DNA from: Pseudomonadota bacterium
Lineage (GTDB): Bacteria; Pseudomonadota; Alphaproteobacteria; UBA828
Direction of reading: 5' to 3'
DNA length: 64,000 nucleotides
Assembly (NCBI GenBank): GCA_027624955.1
Contig: JAQBTG010000004.1
Location: forward strand, 1 to 64,000
This document shows positions 1-9,023 of this stretch, piece by piece. Position numbers and translations under genes: made by a program. Each line of letters starts with the position of its first letter. Position 1 is the stretch's first letter. Under the pieces are notes generated by a model that did no database searches, was not told the origin of the DNA, and saw only the letters and a list, made by a program, of their open reading frames with translations.

Positions 1-1
1 T

Positions 2-562
2 GAGACGGTGCGGTTCTGGTGGAACCGGTTCGGCCCGATGTTTGCCGCGGAAATCAGGAAGCGTCGTGTTCAGCGTCGATCGTTTTCACGATGGCGTTGG
101 CACCTGGATGAGGTGTTCGTGCGCATCAATGGCGAGACGCATTACCTGTGGCGGGCAGTTGATCACGAAGGCGAGGTACTCGAGGTATTTGCGACAAAGC
201 GCCGGGATCGCAGGGCTGCGATGAAGTTCCTGAAGCGGACGATGAAGCGTTACGGCCGGCCGCGATCCATCGTAACCGACCGGCTTCGCTCCTACCGGGC
301 CGCGATGAAGGTAATCGGTAATGCCGCCGATCAGGAGTGCGGTCAGTGGCTCAACAACCGGGCCGAAAACTCACACCAGCCGTTTCGAAGAAGAGAAGGT
401 GCAATGGCGAGATTCAGAGATATCAAGACCCTGCAGAAGTTCGCCTCCGTCCATGCCTCGATACACAACCACTTCAACCTGGAACGTCACCTCAATCGCC
501 GCGACATTTTCAAACAAAACCGATCGATCGCCCTGGCCGAATGGCGCAAACTCGCCGCGTGA
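2..562 (+). CDS. IS6-family transposase, 5' end cut by window edge
   Basis: DDE transposase of the IS6 (IS26/IS6100-like) family, which moves its element by replicative cointegrate formation. The reading frame is open from base 2, so the true start lies outside the window; a GTG at 8 is only the first possible internal start. Numbering from that GTG, the catalytic acids are visible as D34 (HLDEVF), D91 (VTDRLRSY) and E120 (NNRAENSH), followed by the family's QPFRRRE and HNHFNLERHL motifs. The missing N-terminus would carry the helix-turn-helix. The C-terminal end looks complete, so the gene may be intact. I could not identify the terminal inverted repeat or target duplication in the 260 bases that follow. 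Confidence 0.88.
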   Translation, partial: ETVRFWWNRFGPMFAAEIRKRRVQRRSFSRWRWHLDEVFVRINGETHYLWRAVDHEGEVLEVFATKRRDRRAAMKFLKRTMKRYGRPRSIVTDRLRSYRAAMKVIGNAADQECGQWLNNRAENSHQPFRRREGAMARFRDIKTLQKFASVHASIHNHFNLERHLNRRDIFKQNRSIALAEWRKLAA

Positions 563-821
563 GTGGTCTGCAGATTCTGATCAGCCAGATCATGCCTAGT
601 TAGTCTGACAAAGCCCGGCGTGCTGTTCCTGGGTCGCAGCTTTGAGCGCTCCGGCGAGGGCCGGGCGGTTGGGAACCGTGACATATGCCATGGCGGGAAT
701 ATACATCGTGCAGTGGGGAAATTGAACAGCCGAAAGTGGCCAGCATTGTGACACAGGAACCCCTTCCCGTACTATGAAACAGCGATCAGGCGGAACCTAA
801 GCAGGGGGAGCGGTAAAGGTT
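563..821. other. Intergenic region between transposase and fumC
   Basis: This stretch should contain the right end of the insertion sequence and the fumC promoter. I see no convincing open frame. Neither the insertion-sequence terminus nor a clear promoter could be placed by eye. A purine-rich GGGGGAG lies about 15 bases before fumC. Confidence 0.4.
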
Positions 822-2225
822 ATGAGCAAGACAGCAAAAACGCGGACGGAAAGCGATTCGATCGGCAAGATCGACGTGCCGGCGGCGAGTTATTGGGGTG
901 CGCAGACCCAGCGCAGCTTGCAAAATTTCAAGATCGGTGGCGAGCGAATGCCCGATCCGCTGGTGCGCGGCTTGGGTATCGTCAAGCTTGCCGCAGCGCG
1001 GGTAAATGCGCGCCAGGGCGATCTTCCCAAGGGCATCTCCAAGGCGTTGCAGCAGGCCGCGCGCGAAGTGGCGGAGGGCGCCCTCAACGATCATTTCCCG
1101 CTCGTCGTCTGGCAGACCGGCTCGGGTACCCAGTCCAACATGAATGCCAATGAGGTCATCGCCAACCGCGCCGCCGAAATTCTGAAGAAGCCGATGGGGC
1201 AAAAAGCCCCGGTGCATCCCAACGATCATGTCAATTGCGGACAATCCTCAAACGATACCTTTCCCACCGCCATGCATATTGCCGCCGTTGAACAGGTCTG
1301 CGGTGAGCTGCTGCCGTCGCTGGCCGCGTTGCAGGCGGGCCTGCAGAGCAAAGCAAAGGCGTTTAATAAAATCGTCAAAATCGGCCGCACGCATTTGCAG
1401 GACGCCACGCCGCTTACCCTGGGGCAGGAATTTTCCGGCTACGCGACACAGGTGAAATACGGTCTGGCGCGGGTCAAAACGGCGCTGCCGCGGCTCTTCC
1501 AACTCGCCCAAGGTGGCACGGCGGTGGGCACCGGTCTCAATACCAAGGTAGGTTTTGACAAAGTCTTTGCGGCCGAAGTGGCCAAGCTGACCGGCCTGCC
1601 GTTCAAAACGGCAGAGAATAAATTCGAGGCCCTCGCCGCGCATGACGCCCTGGTGGAGATGTCGGGCGCGCTCAATACTATCGCCGCCAGCCTGATGAAG
1701 ATCGCCAACGACATCCGCTTGCTCGGCTCCGGTCCGCGCTGCGGCATCGGCGAATTGTCGCTGCCGGCCAACGAGCCCGGCTCATCGATCATGCCGGGCA
1801 AGGTCAACCCGACACAATCCGAGGCGCTGACCATGGTGTGCACGCAGGTAATGGGTAATCACACCACGATTACAATCGCCGGTTCGAATGGCCATTTCGA
1901 GCTCAACGTGTTCAAGCCGGTGATGATTTACAATCTGCTGCAATCGATCCGCTTGCTGGCCGACGGCGCGCGTAGCTTCAACGACAATTGCGTGCGCGGC
2001 ATCGAGGCCAACCATGCCCGCATCGAGCAGTTGCTGCATGAATCGCTGATGCTGGTGACTGCGCTGAACCCCTATATTGGCTACGATAACGCTGCCAAGG
2101 CGGCGAAAAAGGCGCACACCGACGGCACCACCTTGAAGGAAGCATCCCTGGCACTTGGGCTCTTAAGCGCGGCCGAGTTCGATAAATGGGTGGACCCGTT
2201 AAAGATGGTCGGCCCGAGCAAATAG
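822..2225 (+). CDS. fumC: Fumarate hydratase class II
   Basis: Iron-independent fumarase of the citric acid cycle, converting fumarate to L-malate in the cytoplasm as a homotetramer. At 467 aa it has the usual class II length. The aspartase/fumarase signature [11 protein letters not shown] is at about residues 318-328. Upstream are [12 protein letters not shown] (about 99-110), [20 protein letters not shown] (about 131-150) and [17 protein letters not shown] (about 188-204), which together build the active site between subunits. The start ATG at 822 follows a GGTAAAGG-like site. The gene stands alone between the insertion sequence and a repeat cluster. Argininosuccinate lyase and aspartase share the fold, but the extended motifs fit fumarase. 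Confidence 0.97.
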   Translation: MSKTAKTRTESDSIGKIDVPAASYWGAQTQRSLQNFKIGGERMPDPLVRGLGIVKLAAARVNARQGDLPKGISKALQQAAREVAEGALNDHFPLVVWQTGSGTQSNMNANEVIANRAAEILKKPMGQKAPVHPNDHVNCGQSSNDTFPTAMHIAAVEQVCGELLPSLAALQAGLQSKAKAFNKIVKIGRTHLQDATPLTLGQEFSGYATQVKYGLARVKTALPRLFQLAQGGTAVGTGLNTKVGFDKVFAAEVAKLTGLPFKTAENKFEALAAHDALVEMSGALNTIAASLMKIANDIRLLGSGPRCGIGELSLPANEPGSSIMPGKVNPTQSEALTMVCTQVMGNHTTITIAGSNGHFELNVFKPVMIYNLLQSIRLLADGARSFNDNCVRGIEANHARIEQLLHESLMLVTALNPYIGYDNAAKAAKKAHTDGTTLKEASLALGLLSAAEFDKWVDPLKMVGPSK

Positions 2226-2296
2226 TAAATGGCGCGGGGCTCGGAGTATGCAGGGAGCCAATCCGGGATGCGACCAGCATTCCGGCAAGCGCGACC

Positions 2297-2501
2297 GCGC
2301 GCCCGAGTTAATACGAGGTAGCCCCCAAGGAGTCATGTGGAGCGGAGGCGACCGCCCGGCGTCTGAGGGGCTTCAAAAAATGAGAGGCCGCGCGCCCGAG
2401 CTTGTGCGAGGTAAGCCCCAGGCCAAGGCCACGGACGTGGCCGCCCGGCGAATGAGGGACCGCCAAAGACGGCGCGGATTCGTCCGCCCGGCGCCTGAGG
2501 G
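2297..2501. repeat. Imperfect GC-rich repeat cluster
   Basis: The 316-base gap between fumC and the next gene is built from imperfect direct repeats. The block CCGCCCGGCG followed two bases later by TGAGGG occurs three times (2352, 2441, 2484). A second block, CGCGCGCCCGAG with a following CGAGGTA-(A)GCCCC, occurs twice (about 2297 and 2389). A frame is open through the region (2248-2526), but its product is Arg/Pro-rich and repetitive, and the repetition is at DNA level, so I do not call a gene. It may be a dispersed intergenic element or read-through decoration after fumC. Confidence 0.6.
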
Positions 2502-2541
2502 AACATACAAATGGTCACTCTTATGACCCGTTGGTACTAAC

Positions 2542-2757
2542 GTGGCGCAGATAATCGGCAAATATTCCGTCGCGATCGATGGCCACCGCACGTCGGTGTC
2601 GCTAGAGCCGGAATTCTGGCAGGCTTTGAAGACCATCGCCGCCGCCCGCCGCGAATCACTCAGCGCCCTGGTAAGCGAAGTGGACCGCACCCGGCAAGGG
2701 AACTTGTCGAGCGCGCTCAGGGTGTTCGTGCTGAAAGAGATGCGCAGCGGAAAATGA
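2542..2757 (+). CDS. Ribbon-helix-helix domain protein
   Basis: Small 71-aa protein with the ribbon-helix-helix pattern: an N-terminal strand (residues about 8-20, YSVAIDGHRTSVSLEPEFW), then two helices (about 22-40 and 52-65). Proteins of this family bind DNA as dimers through the strand; here the target is unknown. The start is the GTG at 2542, because an in-frame TAA lies directly upstream at 2539; the ribosome-binding site is weak. In related bacteria this protein is commonly found next to a DUF4169 gene; here the DUF4169 gene is 6.3 kb away at 9024. A strong terminator follows at 2775. Confidence 0.75.
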   Translation: MAQIIGKYSVAIDGHRTSVSLEPEFWQALKTIAAARRESLSALVSEVDRTRQGNLSSALRVFVLKEMRSGK

Positions 2758-2774
2758 CTGGGCAGTACCGAAAC

Positions 2775-2806
2775 AAAACCCTCTTCCCATAGGGGAGAGG
2801 GTTTTT
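2775..2806 (+). terminator. Rho-independent terminator
   Basis: A 14-base stem with one G:T pair (AAAACCCTCTTCCC at 2775-2788 and GGGGAGAGGGTTTT at 2792-2805) closes on a 3-base loop and ends in a T run. It sits 18 bases after the ribbon-helix-helix stop codon. Its arms resemble one end of the dispersed repeat seen at 4665 and 25899. Confidence 0.8.
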
Positions 2807-3134
2807 GTCATGCCCGGTAGCTTTTTATTGGGCCGGTATTGGTCCTCAAATGTTTGCTGATCAAACAACAGCAGCCGTGCCGAACCGGTGTGTTTAGTGT
2901 CTCAGTTTGACTGCCACCCAACTCGGACATCTGATGGATTTGCAATTCCTCTATCGCCGCTTGTCGCCCCTATAGCAGGCGAACTCTTGGAGCATGGGGG
3001 TCAGCACGCTCTCTTGCCGCATATTCTCCGATGCACCGGGTGCATCTGCGGCGACATCTGCGATGACCTCAGCGAAATAGTCGGTCGGGGTGACTCGAGT
3101 TCAATATCAAGGTTTCCGGCCTCAAGCCGCTAAA
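2807..3134. other. Gene-free stretch with a 17-bp palindrome
   Basis: Between the terminator and the glnA stop codon I see no convincing gene; an 81-codon frame at 2888-3133 has no ribosome-binding site or recognisable product. The notable sequence is a perfect palindrome at 3030-3046: GATGCACC, one G, GGTGCATC. It is not followed by T residues and looks more like a protein-binding site than a terminator. Confidence 0.4.
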
Positions 3135-4544
3135 CTAAACGCTGTAGTACAGCTCAAACTCCAGCGGCGATGTCGTCGTCTCGAATGCGTGAAGTTCCTC
3201 GCGCTTGAGATGAAGGTAGCCGTCGATCATGTCGTCGGTGAAGACGTCGCCCTTTTTGAGAAAGTCCCGATCCGCGGATAATGCCCGGCACGCTTCCCGC
3301 AGGCTCCTGCAAACGGTCGGCAATTCCACGATTTCCTCCTCCGACATATCGTAAAGATTGCGCTCCAACGGATCGCCCGGATGAATCTTGTTTTCGATGC
3401 CGTCCAACCCGGCCATCAACATTGCCGCGAAGGCGAGGTAGGGATTGGCCGAGGGGTCGGGAAAGCGCACCTCGACGCGCTTGCCCTTGGCGCTCTCGAC
3501 ATGCGGAATGCGGCACGCCGCAGAGCGGTTGCGCGAGGCGTAGCACAGGAATACCGGCGCCTCGAAACCAGGCACCAGCCGTTTATAGCTGTTGGTTGTG
3601 GGGTTGGTGAAGGCGTTGAGCGCGCGGGCGTGCTTGATGATGCCACCGATATAGAATAGCGCCATGTCGGAGAGCCCATCATAGCCGTCACCGGCAAACA
3701 ACGGTATGCCGTCCTTCCAGATCGACTGATGGGTGTGCATGCCGGAGCCGTTGTCGTGCATTACCGGCTTGGGCATAAAGGTTGCGCTCTTGCCGTGCGA
3801 GTCGGCGACATTGTGGACGACATATTTGAATTTCTGGATGGCGTCGGCGCTGTGCACCAGCGTGTCGAAGCGCATGCCGAGTTCGTGCTGGCTCGGCGCC
3901 ACTTCGTGATGGTGCTTTTCGATTTCGACTCCCATGTCGATCAACACTTCGAGCATTTGCGCCCGCATCGCGCCGCCATGATCGACCGGTGCTACCGGGA
4001 AGTAGCCGCCCTTGGCGCGCGGCCGGTGGCCGAGATTGCCTTCGGGATATTCCTTGCCCGAGTTGTAGGGGCCTTCGGTGGAATCGATCTTATAAAATGA
4101 GTGGTTCTGGTCGACCGAAAAATGCACGCTGTCGAAGACGAAAAATTCCGGCTCCGGGCCGAAATAGGCGGTATCGCCGATGCCGGTTTCGGTGAGGTAC
4201 GCTTCCGCCCGCTTGGCCACACCGCGCGGGCCGCGACCGTAATATTCGCCGGTGCGCGGTTCCTTGACGTCGCACACCAGCATCAGCGTCGGCAGCTCGG
4301 CGAACGGATCCATCGCCGCCGACTCGGGGCGCGGGCTCAGCAACATGTCGGACTCGTTGATGTCCTTCCAGCCGGCGATCGACGAGCCGTCGAACATGAC
4401 GCCGTCGGCGAACAGTTCAACATCCACCGCGCTCACATGATAGGTCAGGTGATGCCATTTGCCGCGCGGATCGGTGAAACAAAAATCGACGTTCCTGATA
4501 CCCTCGTCTTTGATGCGTTTTAACAGCGCTGCGACATCGGACAT
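3135..4544 (-). CDS. glnA: Glutamine synthetase type I
   Basis: Joins ammonium to glutamate using ATP, the central step of nitrogen assimilation; it forms a dodecamer in the cytoplasm. The 469-aa length is exactly that of GlnA type I. Visible signatures are FDGSSIAGW (about residue 53), EPEFFVFD, the metal ligand motif HHHEVAPSQHE (about 210), GSGMHTHQSIW, and the NPTTNSYKRLVPG loop. The adenylylation segment ERNLYDM has its Tyr near residue 398, so activity is probably controlled by GlnE. I chose the start at 4544 (MSDVAALL) because GGGGGAGAAG precedes it and this is the family's usual N-terminus; the frame is open further upstream. No glnB lies upstream, although glnB-glnA is the usual order in this class. 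Confidence 0.97.
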   Translation of the reverse strand: MSDVAALLKRIKDEGIRNVDFCFTDPRGKWHHLTYHVSAVDVELFADGVMFDGSSIAGWKDINESDMLLSPRPESAAMDPFAELPTLMLVCDVKEPRTGEYYGRGPRGVAKRAEAYLTETGIGDTAYFGPEPEFFVFDSVHFSVDQNHSFYKIDSTEGPYNSGKEYPEGNLGHRPRAKGGYFPVAPVDHGGAMRAQMLEVLIDMGVEIEKHHHEVAPSQHELGMRFDTLVHSADAIQKFKYVVHNVADSHGKSATFMPKPVMHDNGSGMHTHQSIWKDGIPLFAGDGYDGLSDMALFYIGGIIKHARALNAFTNPTTNSYKRLVPGFEAPVFLCYASRNRSAACRIPHVESAKGKRVEVRFPDPSANPYLAFAAMLMAGLDGIENKIHPGDPLERNLYDMSEEEIVELPTVCRSLREACRALSADRDFLKKGDVFTDDMIDGYLHLKREELHAFETTTSPLEFELYYSV

Positions 4545-4664
4545 ATTCGGCTTCTCCCCCAAATTACGATTATTCGTGCCACTCCCCCCGGACGGCGGTG
4601 GGCGATTACTAAAGCCAGCGCCCTCTTGCCCCGTCAAGACCCGACGATCAACGCCGGTACGATC

Positions 4665-4778
4665 AAAACCTTCTCCCCTGAGGGGCAGAGGGCTTGGGAG
4701 CGGGGGGGGTCAAAGCGCGCATCGCGCGCTCGGTTCGCCCCGCCAATCCAACCCTTTCTCTTCGCCGGGGCGGAAAGG
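4665..4778 (+). repeat. Dispersed palindromic repeat, copy 1
   Basis: About 114 bases containing an end hairpin (ACCTTCTCCCCTGAGGGGCAGAGG), a central GCGCGCATCGCGCGC palindrome and the box GTTCGCCCCGCCAA, ending in CGCCGGGGCGGAAAGG. The reverse complement of 25899-26008 matches it along its whole length with scattered differences. It lies between asmA and glnA (the gap is 4545-4859, about 315 bases), where the rest of the sequence shows only the glnA leader and a tandem decamer. Confidence 0.75.
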
Positions 4779-4810
4779 CTTATCACCGGCGAGTACTGCG
4801 TTCTCCGAAT

Positions 4811-4868
4811 TAATCGCCGCTAATCGCCGCTAATCGCCGCTAATCGCCGCTAATCGCCGCTAATCGCC
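4811..4868. repeat. Tandem decamer repeat TAATCGCCGC
   Basis: Five exact copies of TAATCGCCGC plus a partial sixth, running from 4811 to 4868. The array crosses the stop codon of the asmA-like gene at 4860-4862: read on the minus strand the last codons and the stop come from the partial unit. Copy-number change by slippage would alter the 3' untranslated end. Confidence 0.9.
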
Positions 4869-7800
4869 AATGATATCGAACACGCCTTTCAAAATATCCG
4901 TTGGTGACAGCGGGTCGTCTTTTGCGCGCTCCGGGGCGGGCGCCGGCGCTGGTGCGGGCGCCCGCTCGGTGTGGCTTTCGCCTTGTTGAGGGGCGAGGCC
5001 CGGCGGTTCCGCTCCGTTTTTTTGTGGCGCCAGGCTGGTCGCTTCCGAGCCGTCTGTTTGCGGCGCGAGCGCCGGTGCGGACTGTTCGGTTGGCGGCTGC
5101 GCGGGGGCTGGTGCGTCATCGTCGGGATCGCCGAATATGCCGCGCAGCAATGTGTCCTCGATCGAACCGGGCTCGGCTTTGGCGCCCTTGCGCAGTTTGG
5201 GTACGACCAGTTTGCCGATTGATGTTTTGGCGATGCGCTTGATCAGATAGGCCTGCATCTCGGAGATCAAAAGTTCGCGCGCTGGGTTGTCGATGGCGCC
5301 GGTCATCCGAACGCCCACCGGCGGGGCTTTGGGATGGTCGGTGAGGTCAAAGAGGGCGATGAGATCGAGCTGCCAGGACGGCAAATCGGCGGTGCCGCGA
5401 ATATCTCCGCGACCGCCATCGGCGAGGACAACAAGGTCATTGGTGGTCGCCAGGCCGTCCCTGATCTGGACGGTACCGTCGAGCGAATCGAGCCGGGTGG
5501 TGCCGCCTGAGAGTCCGGAATCCGCCAAACCGAGAAAATCGGTGGGATCGTTGAGCTCACCCAACCGGTCACTCAGGACGCGCAGATCCACGCCCTCGAC
5601 CGTGCCGTTGCCGGCGCGCAATGTGGCGTCGCCTTGTAAGGCGCGGACCAAATCATATTCGCTGTAGCCTGCGCTGGTGAGGCGGCCATTAACACTGGCC
5701 CGCCCGGTGACGGCTTCGGTTTGCGCGGCCTCGCGCAGCGCTTGGGCCATGTCTATGCCGTCGAGCTTGAAGGCGAGGCTGGCTTGCGGCGGTTGGGCGT
5801 CGGCAACGCGGCCCTCGGCCTCCAACAGGCCGTCGAACAGGCGCCCGCGCAACGAGTCGATCTCGAGCGCGCCGCCGGCAACACGGAGTTTTAACTCAGC
5901 CTGATCAAAGCGGTAGCCGCCGGCTAGAATGGCTTCCGCCTGCACGGATATGTCGGCCTCGATTTCAGCTAGCGGCGAAAGGTCGAATGGCTCACGCGAC
6001 CATTGTCCCGCTTGGCGTTGCGCGGCCGGTGCTGTGCTTTGAGCAGCGGAGTTGGAATCGGATGTTGCCGTAGCGCCGCCGCTGGATTCAGCCGCATTGG
6101 CTTGATCGCCGCCGGCCGAACTGCTGCCGACAAAGAGGCCGGCGTCGAGCAGGCCGGCTTGCAGATTGGCGTGCAGGACCGGCACCGGGCCGCCCAGCAT
6201 AATTTCTGCCGCGCCGGCGATATGGGTCTTGCCGATGGCGAGGCTGAGGTCGGAAATTGCCGCCGAGTTTGCGTCGCCCGCCAGGCGGCCCTTGATGCGC
6301 ACCTCGCCGGCATCTTCGCCTTCATAGGCGGCGCCGCTCAGCAGTTCGGCCAAGGTGGCGAAGCTCGGATTGTCGAGATCGAACACCAAGTCATAACGTC
6401 CGCCTTGTTCGCCTTGTCCGCCCGTGGAAAAATCCGCGAGATTGCCGGCGACTTGCAAATGATTGCCGGCGGCGCGTGCGGAGAGGCTCATATTGAGCGC
6501 CTCAAGGCTGCCATCGAGGCCACCATCGAGCGCGAGCGCACCCAGCCGGTGGGCCAGTTTGGGCGGTGTCATATCGGCGGCGCGCAGCAGTTCCGCCGTG
6601 TCCGGTGCGCGCAGTTCCAGGCCAAAATTGAGGACCGCATTGTCGAGCGGCGTGGCGATGCTTCCGATCAGCGACAGTTTAGCTGGCCGGGTATCGAGCC
6701 GGGCGTTCAAATTGACCGAGTCACGCCCACCGGAGAGGACGCCCGACAGGCTGACCGCGCCCAAATTGTCAGTGCTGAAGTTGGGCGTGATGCCGGCGAC
6801 GCGAATCAAGCCGAGAATCGAATCGGCTTTGGCGTCAAAATTGAGCGTGACATCCGGCTCGCCGGCCGGGTCGCGTATCTCGCCATTTATCGCCAGCTTG
6901 GCGCCGGAAAGATCGGATATTTCAAGACGCTGCACAGTAAGGATTTTGTCTGAGAGAACGCTTTCGAGGGTAACGCCTGACAGAATAGCGCCGCCATAAC
7001 TGAGGCGGCCGACAGTCATTTTCAATGTGGCGTTCAGCGTGTCGAGAACGGCCAGCGCGCTGCCACCCGACGTGACAGACGGTGCGGCGGCCTCGGCGCC
7101 GCCGCTTGCGGATTCCGTCGCTGTCTCGGTGCCCCCGTCCGGGGCGGCATCGCCTTGTCCGGCGTTTGCCGTGGCGGTCAGATAGGCGTCCGCGTTGAGG
7201 TTGTCCAAGTGCAGATTGGCGTCCAGGACGTTGGGCGTTCCAAGCGCGAAATTGGCGTAGCCCTGCAGGCGCGAGGCGTCGATACGGAGATCGAGCGCTG
7301 ACAGCTCGCCGCCAGTTGCGTCCGCGCTCAGGCCGGCGGTTAGGCTGAAACGCCGCAAACGGTCGGCTGGGAGGTCCGACGCATTGAGAAGGTCGAGCCA
7401 GGAAATAAACGCCCGGACATCGTCGGATGCCATGTCCACTTGACCGTCGAAGCGCGCGCCGCTCTCGGACGGCGATATTTGGCCGAACAGAGCGACATTG
7501 CTGCCGCCCGGCAGCAAGGCGGTGGCCTGTTGAATGGTGATGACACCTTCGTCGAGCGACAGGACGGCATGCGCCTGTTGCACCACGCCGTCGAGATAGC
7601 GCAGCGTCTGAACTTCGAGGTCAATCGAGGCAGCGAGATCGGTTGGCAGCATCGCCAGATAAACATCGATCGCAGTTTCCCGGGCGGCGTCTTGTGCGCC
7701 GCCGTCCGCGCGGCCTTCGCTGCTCTCGCTGCCGGCCGCCCCAGTTTCACCGGTCGCTATTTGATTTGTCTCCTCGGTACCGCGAGCCGCCGCGCCGTTT

Positions 7801-8831
7801 TCGGTGATTTTATCGAGATCGAAGCGGTTTATTTTAATCTCCGCGTCGAGCCGATCCGGAGCCCCGGTCAGATAGGCGATGGCGCCGTTGGCTTGTGTCT
7901 CGCCGAGGCGAATTTGTAGGTCATCGAGGGTCAGGCCGGTCTCTGAAAGCACGGTCTCGGCTTTTAGCGAGAAATTGTCAGAGGCGAGCGATTGCGCGCC
8001 GTCGACGCCCATCGCTGCGGCCAAAGCCGCCAGGTCCGGCCCCGACGCCCGCAGGGTTCCCGATCCATCGCTGCCGGCGTCGCGGACGAATATCTTGCCT
8101 TCGAAACCGAGCTGCGCCAAATCTTCGCCTAACTCGATTTTAAGCGAGACCGGCATATGTCCGTCATCGCGCTTGCGTCCGCTGGCGATCTGAAATGACG
8201 TTTCGAGGCCGCGCACTTCTAGACTGCCATCGCCACGAAACGGCCCGTCCAGAGATTTGGCGGAGAGCGAGCCGTTGAGGCGCTGGAAATATTCAACCGT
8301 ATCAGCGGTGCTATCGCGGTAGATGATGGTGCCGTTCTGAATTGACACCGAATCCAAGCTTATCGCGGTTGCGTCTTCTCCTCCGGCGTCGCCCGGCGTG
8401 TCGCCGTCCCCGCCAGTAGCGCCGGCCGCGGCCGCGTCGCCCGGGAGCGGCGTGAAAAGCCAGTTTGTACGCCCGTCCGCTAGGCGCTCCATCTCGATCA
8501 CGGGATCGATCAAGGTAAGGCTGGAAACCTGAATATCGCCGGATATGAGTGGCCCCAAGGCCAGCCGGAGGTCAAGCGCCTGAAGGCGCGCCATATCAGC
8601 GCTCTTGGCACCCTCCAAATTGGATAAACGCGCGTCCGAAATGCGCAATTTGGGGCTGGGCAGGAGGGCAATATCGATATCCCCGTCGATCGATAATTGA
8701 CGTCCGGTTAGGGCTTCGATGCGCTCGGTAATTTCGGGTTTATAGCTGTTCCAGTCGATGAAGCTGGGCACCACAAACGCCGCGACGACCACCAAGACAA
8801 TGAAGGCGAGTACGCCATAAAGAATTTTCAT
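4860..8831 (-). CDS. AsmA-family envelope protein (1323 aa)
   Basis: Large inner-membrane-anchored protein of the AsmA/TamB-like group, thought to bridge the periplasm and help move phospholipid to the outer membrane. Residues 1-25 form one hydrophobic segment, followed directly by the AsmA N-terminal signature (PSFIDWNSYKPEI, then a TGRQLSIDGDI-like motif). The body has repeated beta-rich segments; the C-terminal AsmA-like part lies near residues 960-1190. Several Ala/Ser/Gly-rich linkers occur (about 355-385, 560-590, 915-945). The tail after about 1240 is Pro/Ala-rich with three LAPQ-type repeats, before a short conserved-looking end (PTDILKGVFDIIGD). It stands alone, upstream of glnA in the same direction. 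Confidence 0.88.
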   Translation of the reverse strand: MKILYGVLAFIVLVVVAAFVVPSFIDWNSYKPEITERIEALTGRQLSIDGDIDIALLPSPKLRISDARLSNLEGAKSADMARLQALDLRLALGPLISGDIQVSSLTLIDPVIEMERLADGRTNWLFTPLPGDAAAAGATGGDGDTPGDAGGEDATAISLDSVSIQNGTIIYRDSTADTVEYFQRLNGSLSAKSLDGPFRGDGSLEVRGLETSFQIASGRKRDDGHMPVSLKIELGEDLAQLGFEGKIFVRDAGSDGSGTLRASGPDLAALAAAMGVDGAQSLASDNFSLKAETVLSETGLTLDDLQIRLGETQANGAIAYLTGAPDRLDAEIKINRFDLDKITENGAAARGTEETNQIATGETGAAGSESSEGRADGGAQDAARETAIDVYLAMLPTDLAASIDLEVQTLRYLDGVVQQAHAVLSLDEGVITIQQATALLPGGSNVALFGQISPSESGARFDGQVDMASDDVRAFISWLDLLNASDLPADRLRRFSLTAGLSADATGGELSALDLRIDASRLQGYANFALGTPNVLDANLHLDNLNADAYLTATANAGQGDAAPDGGTETATESASGGAEAAAPSVTSGGSALAVLDTLNATLKMTVGRLSYGGAILSGVTLESVLSDKILTVQRLEISDLSGAKLAINGEIRDPAGEPDVTLNFDAKADSILGLIRVAGITPNFSTDNLGAVSLSGVLSGGRDSVNLNARLDTRPAKLSLIGSIATPLDNAVLNFGLELRAPDTAELLRAADMTPPKLAHRLGALALDGGLDGSLEALNMSLSARAAGNHLQVAGNLADFSTGGQGEQGGRYDLVFDLDNPSFATLAELLSGAAYEGEDAGEVRIKGRLAGDANSAAISDLSLAIGKTHIAGAAEIMLGGPVPVLHANLQAGLLDAGLFVGSSSAGGDQANAAESSGGATATSDSNSAAQSTAPAAQRQAGQWSREPFDLSPLAEIEADISVQAEAILAGGYRFDQAELKLRVAGGALEIDSLRGRLFDGLLEAEGRVADAQPPQASLAFKLDGIDMAQALREAAQTEAVTGRASVNGRLTSAGYSEYDLVRALQGDATLRAGNGTVEGVDLRVLSDRLGELNDPTDFLGLADSGLSGGTTRLDSLDGTVQIRDGLATTNDLVVLADGGRGDIRGTADLPSWQLDLIALFDLTDHPKAPPVGVRMTGAIDNPARELLISEMQAYLIKRIAKTSIGKLVVPKLRKGAKAEPGSIEDTLLRGIFGDPDDDAPAPAQPPTEQSAPALAPQTDGSEATSLAPQKNGAEPPGLAPQQGESHTERAPAPAPAPAPERAKDDPLSPTDILKGVFDIIGD

Positions 8832-9023
8832 CGTATCGGTTCAGTGCATCCGGTTTAGTTAGACGCCGCCGGGGCCGTACGGCGCGGTGTGCGAAGCGTT
8901 ATTAACATCAGAATTCATTTGGGTTAGGCTACCTCATCACGCCGGTTGGAGTGAAGCGCTACGGGCCAAATCTGGGTTAAACTAGGCTCAAAACGGCGCG
9001 CTAACCAGAGAAAGTCGGAAGCG

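Noticed and set aside
2248-2526. 92-codon frame after fumC
   Set aside because: Its sequence is made of DNA-level repeats and no ribosome-binding site is seen; called a repeat cluster instead.
4811-4868. CRISPR-like array
   Set aside because: Units are contiguous 10-mers with no spacers and no cas genes nearby; the 12-mer array at 37775 is rejected for the same reason.
6003-6953. 316-codon plus-strand frame
   Set aside because: Lies antisense to the AsmA-like gene, no recognisable product or ribosome-binding site; a GC-driven shadow.
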